Below are positions 58,773 to 64,000 of a DNA stretch of 64,000 bases, piece after piece. The notes under the pieces are model-generated. The model had not been told where the DNA came from and did no database searches. It was given only the letters and a program-made list of their open reading frames with translations. Source of the stretch: Peribacillus frigoritolerans (GTDB taxonomy: Bacteria; Bacillota; Bacilli; Bacillales; DSM-1321); contig NZ_CP158190.1 in assembly GCF_040250305.1 (NCBI RefSeq), forward strand, positions 1,954,001 to 2,018,000. Reading direction: 5' to 3'. The position numbers were made by a program, and so were the translations under genes. Position 1 is the first letter of the stretch. Every line of letters begins with the position of its first letter.

Positions 58773-59764
58773 AATTAAAGAAAAAATACCAGCTATTGTT
58801 ATTTATTGCCGTTATTAGCGTGCCATTTATATTGCTGTTAATCAGTATCCTTATGTCACTAATTTATGATATGGCCTTTAAATCCAATAATAGTGACATT
58901 CCTTTTCATGAATCTTTTGCATATCCTACAATGCTGGGAGTATTTATTTTATCACTATTATTGTTAGCCTTCTTATTTTCCAAATCTATTAACTCGCTAT
59001 TAAATAAAATAAATATATTGAATGAAACCATCAGGAATTTAGCCAGTGATGAGGAGATTCCGAATAAATTAGAGGTAAATAGCAATGATGAACTCGGAAA
59101 ATTAACTGAATCGGTGAACTTACTAATTGAAAGAACGACCTATCGGGAATTGGAACTAAAGCAACAAGGAGAAATGAAAAAGGAACTCTTAAATAAATTA
59201 AGACATGACATCAATACACCTTTAACAGCAGTAAGATTACAATTATTCTATTTAGAAGGTCAATATTCGGATCAAGCTCCACTATTACAATCACTATATC
59301 AACAAATCAATTATATTTCCGAATTAACAAATGAGTATAATATTCAATCCATAAATACGCTTGATAATTCTTATATCTTAAATGACGAAGTGAATATGCA
59401 CGATTTAATAGAAATGATGGTTAAAAAATGGGCCTATTTGTATAACATGCATGGTATTGAATTAATATATCATCCTTTAAATGGAGAGTTGGAATGGATG
59501 AGTAATGACTTGTGGCTCCAAAGGTTATTCGATAACGTTTTCCAAAATGTATTGAACCATTCGAAGGCTGATAAACTTGTGATAACCATTGAAAATAATG
59601 TGGTCAGTATCAAGGATAATGGAATTGGTTTCGATATCGATAGTAGTAAGGGGCTTGGCTTAAAAATAATCGAGGATATAGCTAAGACACTTCATATAAA
59701 ATATAATTTGCAATCAAATGAAAGCGGAACGTTATTTTGTTTTACTGTCGAAAATACGATATGA
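58769..59764 (+). CDS. Sensor histidine kinase
   Basis: The kinase has 331 residues. Two transmembrane helices (about 8-32 and 50-70) flank a very short extracellular loop, followed by a HAMP-like segment, so it probably senses within the membrane or from a partner protein. The H-box reads LRHDINTPLTAVRLQL with the phospho-His; the ATPase has NVFQNVLNHS (N-box), VSIKDNGIGFDID (G1) and SKGLGLKIIEDIAK (G2). It overlaps the response regulator by 4 bases. Its short loop resembles the intramembrane-sensing kinases of Firmicutes. Confidence 0.92.
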   Translation: MKLKKKYQLLLFIAVISVPFILLLISILMSLIYDMAFKSNNSDIPFHESFAYPTMLGVFILSLLLLAFLFSKSINSLLNKINILNETIRNLASDEEIPNKLEVNSNDELGKLTESVNLLIERTTYRELELKQQGEMKKELLNKLRHDINTPLTAVRLQLFYLEGQYSDQAPLLQSLYQQINYISELTNEYNIQSINTLDNSYILNDEVNMHDLIEMMVKKWAYLYNMHGIELIYHPLNGELEWMSNDLWLQRLFDNVFQNVLNHSKADKLVITIENNVVSIKDNGIGFDIDSSKGLGLKIIEDIAKTLHIKYNLQSNESGTLFCFTVENTI

Positions 59765-59783
59765 ATCTCGTTGAACTCAGTTA

Positions 59784-59813
59784 TTTTCCGGGGATGACAT
59801 CCGGGAATTTTTT
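59784..59813 (+). terminator. Terminator after the two-component operon
   Basis: TTCCGG and CCGGGAA pair with one bulged G around GGATGACAT, followed by TTTTTT. It lies 20 bases after the kinase stop. Confidence 0.65.
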
Positions 59814-59974
59814 CAGGGGACTCATCATCAATATCATTCTTTTCAGATAGTTTGCCTTATGCAACATAGTTATCTATCACTTACTTATATAAAGCGATAC
59901 AAAAAGGTTGCTATAGACCCACCCATTTTTAAGTTGATATGATATTCAGGTACTTAATTGTGGGGGGAAGTTGA

Positions 59975-60844
59975 ATGGAAGAACAAAAATATAATGACCT
60001 CAAATTAGGCGAACGTGGAGCAATCATTAGTATAATTGCTTATATTTGTCTATCAATCTTGAAGCTGGCTATCGGATACATAAGCGACTCAGCGGCCTTG
60101 AAAGCGGATGGTTTGAATAACACGACTGATATTATTGCGTCCATTGCCGTACTGATCGGTTTAAGGCTAGCTCAAAGACCCCCCGATAAAGATCATGGTT
60201 ATGGTCATTGGAAAAGTGAAACGATTGCATCGATGGTAGCATCATTTATCATGTTTGCTGTTGGTGTACAAGTATTGATAGATGCAGTTGGTTCCATGCT
60301 TAAAGGTGGAAAGGAATCACCTGACATTATTGCCGGGTATGTGGGTGTTTTATCAGCAATAGCCATGTATTTTGTATACCGATATAATAAAAAGCTTGCT
60401 ATGAAAATTAACAGTAAAGCCGTTATGGCAGCTTCGAAAGATAATATTTCCGATGCTTGGGTAAGTATCGGAACAGCTATAGGGATTTTCGGCTCCCAAT
60501 TTAACATGCCTTGGCTGGATCCCCTTACTGCAGTCATTGTTGGATTATTAATATGCAAAACAGCCTGGGATATATTCATTCAAGCCTCGCATGAACTTTC
60601 TGACGGATTTGATGAAAATAAAATTCAGCTATATAAGGATGTAATTACAAATGTCGATGGAGTCAAGGGGATAAAAGAAATTAAAGGGAGAAATTACGGG
60701 AATAATGAAGTGATTGATGTTGTGATCCTTGTCAATTCTACCTTGGATATTAAAGAAGCACATGATATAGCGACACATGTAGAAAAAGTGATGATGAAAG
60801 ATCATGGAGTGTATGATGTTCATGTCCATGTAGAGCCCAATTAA
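59975..60844 (+). CDS. Cation diffusion facilitator (CDF) metal exporter
   Basis: The protein has 289 residues and six helices. Helix 2 has SDSAALKADGLNNTTDIIAS with an Asp pair, and helix 5 has KDNISDAWVSIGTAIG, the metal-coordinating Asp-containing motifs of CDF proteins. The cytoplasmic C-terminal domain contains EAHDIATHVEKVMMKDHG, and HVHVEPN ends the protein. It exports divalent metal ions (Zn, Mn, Fe or Co) using the proton gradient. GGGGGAAG precedes the ATG. A weak hairpin lies upstream; no metal riboswitch is seen. Confidence 0.92.
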   Translation: MEEQKYNDLKLGERGAIISIIAYICLSILKLAIGYISDSAALKADGLNNTTDIIASIAVLIGLRLAQRPPDKDHGYGHWKSETIASMVASFIMFAVGVQVLIDAVGSMLKGGKESPDIIAGYVGVLSAIAMYFVYRYNKKLAMKINSKAVMAASKDNISDAWVSIGTAIGIFGSQFNMPWLDPLTAVIVGLLICKTAWDIFIQASHELSDGFDENKIQLYKDVITNVDGVKGIKEIKGRNYGNNEVIDVVILVNSTLDIKEAHDIATHVEKVMMKDHGVYDVHVHVEPN

Positions 60845-61237
60845 TTTTCTCTTTTTATGAATTAACTAAAAAGGGGTATAAATCTGCTTTACAAACATAT
60901 GATTAATATGCAATCATTAATTCATTACATTGGAAGGAATAGGTACCTTATACAATGAAGCAGTAATCTTATCAAATAAACAGTAAATCTAAATCAATTT
61001 CAATGGGTGTTATCGGTTAGATATTTTCAATGAAAATACGCGTCACTTTGTTTGCTTACTGGTTTTATCGGTAAGTCAAGTGATTTAACTTTTTCATTTG
61101 AACAAGAATCTTTTTAGATACCCATGTGAGATTTTTAATGATTATGTTTAGAGATGGGATACGTCTGTTCGTTATAGGTACTAATTCATATACAACTACT
61201 TTTTCTGTTATCAAAGCAGATGAGGTATATTTGGTTT
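60845..61237. other. Leader and intergenic region before the ABC-F gene
   Basis: No protein gene is supported. Short inverted repeats such as CTTAC-N11-GTAAG (near 61057-61077) suggest a structured leader. The long gap, the overlapping leader ORF and the hairpin before the start fit attenuation control of the resistance gene. Promoter boxes were not clear to me. Confidence 0.45.
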
Positions 61238-61309
61238 ATGTATATTAATTTAGTAGCAGGCGATCTCTCTCTAGAAAAATGGAGGGGGATTTTTTTATGT
61301 TATTTTTAA
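61238..61309 (+). CDS. Leader ORF overlapping the ABC-F start
   Basis: An ATG at 61238 opens a 23-codon frame, MYINLVAGDLSLEKWRGIFL and CYF, whose stop lies 13 bases inside the ABC-F gene. The weak ribosome site is GATGAGG about 10 bases upstream. The frame runs across a hairpin (ATCTCTCTCT with GGAGGGGGAT, several G-U pairs, 61263-61289) and the following T run. Ribosome stalling in it by an antibiotic could open the hairpin and expose the ABC-F ribosome site. This is an inference. Confidence 0.5.
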   Translation: MYINLVAGDLSLEKWRGIFLCYF

Positions 61310-62925
61310 AAGCGAATGATTTAAAGAAAAGCTACGGGAGCCGTGAAGTTCTTTCCGTCGATACACTTCATCTTTACAGTCATGACCGTATTGGTTTGGT
61401 TGGCAGGAATGGAGAAGGTAAAACGACCCTGCTTTCTATACTTGCGGGAGTGAGGGAACCCGATTCCGGTCATATCGAGAGCTATGGAACAGTCAGCTAT
61501 ATCCCGCAAATAGAAGAAACTGAACAAGAAATAAGCGGTATATTAACGAGCATATGGAAACTGCCAGATGAAAATCAAGAAATCATAAGCGGCGGTGAAC
61601 GTACTCGAAGAAAAATCGCCGCAGCTCTGTCTTCCAATGCGGATGTATTGATCGCGGATGAACCTACGAGTCATTTGGATATATCCGGAATTGAACAATT
61701 GGAAAAGGATTTAAAATCTTTTAATGGCGCTATTTTGCTTACTTCACATGATAAAGCATTCCTGAATCATCTGTGTACAACAATATGGGAAGTTGAGCAA
61801 GGCAAGGTAACTGTATATGAAGGGAATTACGAAGCTTATATCAAACAAAAGCAAGCAAAAACAGAAAAGGAAAATAAGCAATATGAAGAGTATACCCGTG
61901 AAAAGAACCGGTTGAAACAGGCTGCACAAAACCTCCAAGCCAAATCCGATTCAATTAGGAAAGCTCCTAAACGAATGGGTAATTCAGAAGCAAGGCTGCA
62001 TAAACGGAGCTCCGGGAAACAGAAGGCGAAATTGAACCGTTCTGCCGAAGCGATCGAAACTCGGATCGAAAAATTAGCAAAAAAAGAAAAACCGAGGGAA
62101 GATCCTCCTATCATTTTTGATATTTCAGAATTTCCATCTTTGCATAGCAAAAGGGTCATTCGATTTAATGGCTGTTCCCTGAAAGTTGGCTCAAGGGTGC
62201 TGAAGCAACATATTTTTGGAGATGTCAAACTAGCTTGCAGACTCGCCATCAATGGTCAAAATGGTTCAGGAAAAACGACATTATTGAAAAAGATAGTGGA
62301 AAGGCACCCAGATTTATATGTCGCGAAGCCGGCAAAGATTGGATTTTTTGCACAACAACAAGAAAATTTGAATGAAAGTAAAACGGTTCTTGAAAATATA
62401 TTGGAGGACAGTCCCTACAATCAGGCTTTTATTCGGACGCTATTATCACGATTAGCTTTTAAAGGAAATGACGTTCACAAACAAGTATCACTTTTAAGCG
62501 GTGGGGAAAGAGTCAGGGCTTCCCTAGCAAAAGTTTTTTTGGGAAACTATAATGTACTGGTTTTGGATGAACCTACAAATTACCTGGATATTCATACTAA
62601 AGACGCTCTAACCGAAGTATTAAAAGCATATCCAGGAACCATCGTTTTTGTAACTCATGATCGTTCATTGATCCAATCGCTTGCAACGCATTCACTTTCA
62701 TTTGAAGATGAACCTCCGAGAGTAAGTGCCATCAATCAGGAAGCAACAAAATCGTCCAAACGTAAGGATGATCATCAAGATAAACAGGCTGAACTTCTTA
62801 TGATTGAAGTGCAAATCATCGAGACACTTGGGAAACTGTCCAGTGTTGTGAATGAAGAGGAAAAGGAGGAATTGGATAGGGAATACCTTCAACTCTTGAA
62901 CAAGAAAAAGGAACTTGAAGATTAA
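61297..62925 (+). CDS. ABC-F ribosomal protection protein (Vga/Lmo0919-like)
   Basis: This soluble dual ATPase has 542 residues. Domain 1: GRNGEGKTT Walker A, ISGGERTRRKIAAALSS and LIADEPTSHLDIS. The linker (about 190-270) is charged, with SIRKAPKRMGNSEARLHKRS. Domain 2: GQNGSGKTT, LLSGGERVRASLAKVFLGN and VLDEPTNYLDIHT. It belongs to the antibiotic-resistance ABC-F group that protects ribosomes from lincosamides, streptogramin A and pleuromutilins. It is different from VmlR at 25498 in its linker and Walker details. I take the ATG at 61297 with GGAGGGGG upstream. Confidence 0.88.
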   Translation: MLFLKANDLKKSYGSREVLSVDTLHLYSHDRIGLVGRNGEGKTTLLSILAGVREPDSGHIESYGTVSYIPQIEETEQEISGILTSIWKLPDENQEIISGGERTRRKIAAALSSNADVLIADEPTSHLDISGIEQLEKDLKSFNGAILLTSHDKAFLNHLCTTIWEVEQGKVTVYEGNYEAYIKQKQAKTEKENKQYEEYTREKNRLKQAAQNLQAKSDSIRKAPKRMGNSEARLHKRSSGKQKAKLNRSAEAIETRIEKLAKKEKPREDPPIIFDISEFPSLHSKRVIRFNGCSLKVGSRVLKQHIFGDVKLACRLAINGQNGSGKTTLLKKIVERHPDLYVAKPAKIGFFAQQQENLNESKTVLENILEDSPYNQAFIRTLLSRLAFKGNDVHKQVSLLSGGERVRASLAKVFLGNYNVLVLDEPTNYLDIHTKDALTEVLKAYPGTIVFVTHDRSLIQSLATHSLSFEDEPPRVSAINQEATKSSKRKDDHQDKQAELLMIEVQIIETLGKLSSVVNEEEKEELDREYLQLLNKKKELED

Positions 62926-62936
62926 GTGCAAACCAT

Positions 62937-62968
62937 AAAAGGCCCTTCTCAATTGAGAGGGGCCTTTT
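62937..62968 (+). terminator. Terminator, copy of the GAGAGGGG hairpin
   Basis: AAAAGGCCCTTCTC (62937-62950) pairs with GAGAGGGGCCTTTT (62955-62968) around AATT; only one pair is G-T. It closes the ABC-F gene and has the longest stem of this hairpin type in the window. Confidence 0.85.
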
Positions 62969-63148
62969 GATTGATAAAGAGCGGTCAAAGTAGAGAGAGT
63001 TATTTTACACTTAAAATACCAACAAAGTGGATTAGTGAAAATTAATGAAAAAAAAGATGACTAATGTTAAAATTAACCAAGTTTATGTAGAAGGGGTATT
63101 TACACCAATCAAAAAAGAATGCCAATTTTTATAAGCATTCCTATGCAT

Positions 63149-63523
63149 TCAGATTTTGCTGCTGTTGCTCTCGTTTTCCGGTTTCTTTATGATTGCGTAT
63201 GCTAGGTATCCTATTAAGCCCATAAATAATCCGGTGCCGCCTACAATATAAATCATTGTAAACACTTTTCCTAATGTTGTCTGCGGTTCAAAACTGGGAT
63301 GCCCAACCGTGCTAAGAGTAACAACACAGAAGTAAAGGGAATCAATCACAGTTAGACCTTCCTGCTTAACATAGAAAATCGTGCCGGAAAATAACATAAC
63401 GAGGACCAAGACGAAAAGAACCTGGAAGTTCTTCAGTTTAAAAGCGGACCAGAGCGCTTTTAGAAAACGTTTTAAGGTGAGGATAAATGAAATCATTGGT
63501 AATCGAATTTCCTTTCGGTTCAT
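63149..63523 (-). CDS. Small potassium-channel-like protein with an atypical selectivity filter
   Basis: The protein has 124 residues and two transmembrane helices (about 33-51 and 86-113) around a pore loop, as in the Ion_trans_2 family. The filter region reads VVTLSTVGHPSFEPQTTLGK, so the usual TVG(Y/F/D)G is TVGHP, at 72-76. The TLGKVFTMIYIVGG segment after it is normal for bacterial channels of this type. The first ATG (63523) has no clear ribosome site; the ATG at residue 10 has AAAGGA 14 bases upstream. It is probably a membrane channel, but a potassium-selective one is doubtful. Confidence 0.75.
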   Translation of the reverse strand: MNRKEIRLPMISFILTLKRFLKALWSAFKLKNFQVLFVLVLVMLFSGTIFYVKQEGLTVIDSLYFCVVTLSTVGHPSFEPQTTLGKVFTMIYIVGGTGLFMGLIGYLAYAIIKKPENESNSSKI

Positions 63524-63699
63524 TACATTTTAAGTAAAGTGAATGAGTAAATCCTGATATTCGAGCTTGATCAGTTAATCATTCTACTATACAGGAATTC
63601 AGTTTAGATTGACAAAGAAACCTGTTTATTTTGATCTGATTTGGACTAGAAGCGTTGGTAAACAATAGAAGGAGAAACTAAGTAAGAAGGGGGACAATC

Positions 63700-64000
63700 A
63701 TGAAGCCACGTATTACTGTCATTACATTAGGTGTGGATGATTTGGAAAAATCGCTGGAATTCTATCGGGATGGCCTGGGATTTCAAACAGAAGGGATAGT
63801 GGGCAAGGAATTTGAGCATGGAGCCGTTGCCTTTTTCGACCTGCAAGAAGGCCTAAAGCTTGCCATATGGAGTCGCAGGGATATAGCTCATGAGGCCAAG
63901 GTTCCTTTGTCTCCGACAAGTCCTACTGAATTTACCCTTGGTCACAATGTAGGCAGTAAAGAGGAAGTGAATATTGTGTTGGAAAAAGCAAAAAAAGCTG
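63700..64000 (+). CDS. VOC-family protein, cut by the window end
   Basis: An AGAAGGGGGAC ribosome site and ATG at 63700 start MKPRITVITLGVDDLEKSLE and then FYRDGLGFQTEGIVGKEFEH, the glyoxalase/bleomycin-resistance (VOC) fold. AVAFFDLQEGLKLAIWSR is the first metal-ligand strand. About 100 residues are visible, and the frame is open to the last base, so the C-terminal half lies outside. Drug-binding or isomerase roles are possible. Confidence 0.85.
   Translation, partial: MKPRITVITLGVDDLEKSLEFYRDGLGFQTEGIVGKEFEHGAVAFFDLQEGLKLAIWSRRDIAHEAKVPLSPTSPTEFTLGHNVGSKEEVNIVLEKAKKA

Overview
The window looks like chromosome from a low-GC Gram-positive, spore-forming member of the Bacillaceae, most like Peribacillus or a related Bacillus. 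This is inferred from strong AGGAGG-type ribosome sites with frequent TTG and GTG starts, a small acid-soluble spore protein H gene, a vmlR-type ABC-F gene behind a structured leader, mscL, a class D sortase with an LPNTA substrate, and GC-rich intergenic repeats of about 130 bp. No rRNA, tRNA, CRISPR array or intact prophage was seen. The content is mostly accessory metabolism, transport and drug resistance, with many decayed gene remnants and only one recognisable insertion-sequence fragment.

Layout. 1-7.1 kb: the tail of an unknown gene, an LPNTA-anchored acidic surface protein with its class D sortase, a DoxX-like protein, a minisatellite of 'cacgagtaaac' units, a YitT-type membrane protein, and a DHA2 drug exporter whose promoter carries a perfect palindromic operator. 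7.2-11.8 kb: an Escherichia coli-type fructoselysine (frl) locus in the order frlC-frlA-frlB-frlD-frlR. The epimerase frlC is internally deleted and frameshifted. 11.8-14 kb: small genes, a DinB protein and an IS1182 remnant. 14-20.6 kb: a tightly packed operon with a lipoprotein binding protein, an alkaline-phosphatase-superfamily enzyme, two permeases, an ATPase, a DeoR regulator and a Cof-type HAD phosphatase. It is probably for taking up and dephosphorylating a phosphorylated compound. 20.6-30.4 kb: a paired SMR exporter, a sugar-isomerase-like protein, mscL, a DUF2935 protein, vmlR, a GH25-LysM lysozyme, sspH and a TerC protein.

30.4-44.5 kb: a GAF-LuxR regulator, an SDR, a YdcZ/YeiL/YdcZ cluster, an amidohydrolase-MFS pair, a VOC protein, an EamA exporter with an ArsR regulator, an orphan 254-residue protein and a second DHA2 exporter. 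44.8-49.3 kb: a sigma-54 module. A divergently transcribed AAA+ activator faces a perfect -24/-12 promoter that drives a carbon-nitrogen hydrolase and a PuuP-like amine/amino-acid permease. Downstream of the activator, on the same strand as it, lies a second carbon-nitrogen hydrolase that has lost its catalytic cysteine. 49.7-64 kb: an EamA transporter, a secreted LamG-metallophosphoesterase, a methyltransferase, an acetyltransferase, an ABM protein, a nucleotidyltransferase, a RibD-like reductase, a hydrolase/two-component operon, a CDF metal exporter, a second ABC-F resistance gene with an overlapping leader ORF, a small potassium-channel-like protein with an atypical filter, and a VOC protein cut by the window end.

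How the genes work together. The clearest functional units are the frl operon with duplicated promoter/operator blocks, the binding-protein/phosphatase operon, the sigma-54 amide/amine module, and the surface-protein/sortase pair. Several catalytic or selectivity signatures depart from their families (Cys to Thr in one hydrolase, GTFTGG for GAFTGA in the activator, TVGHP in the channel), and these are the main points worth testing. No clearly new multi-gene defence or biosynthetic system was found. The best candidates for undescribed biology are the sigma-54 module with its cysteine-less hydrolase paralogue and the phosphatase-linked ABC operon.
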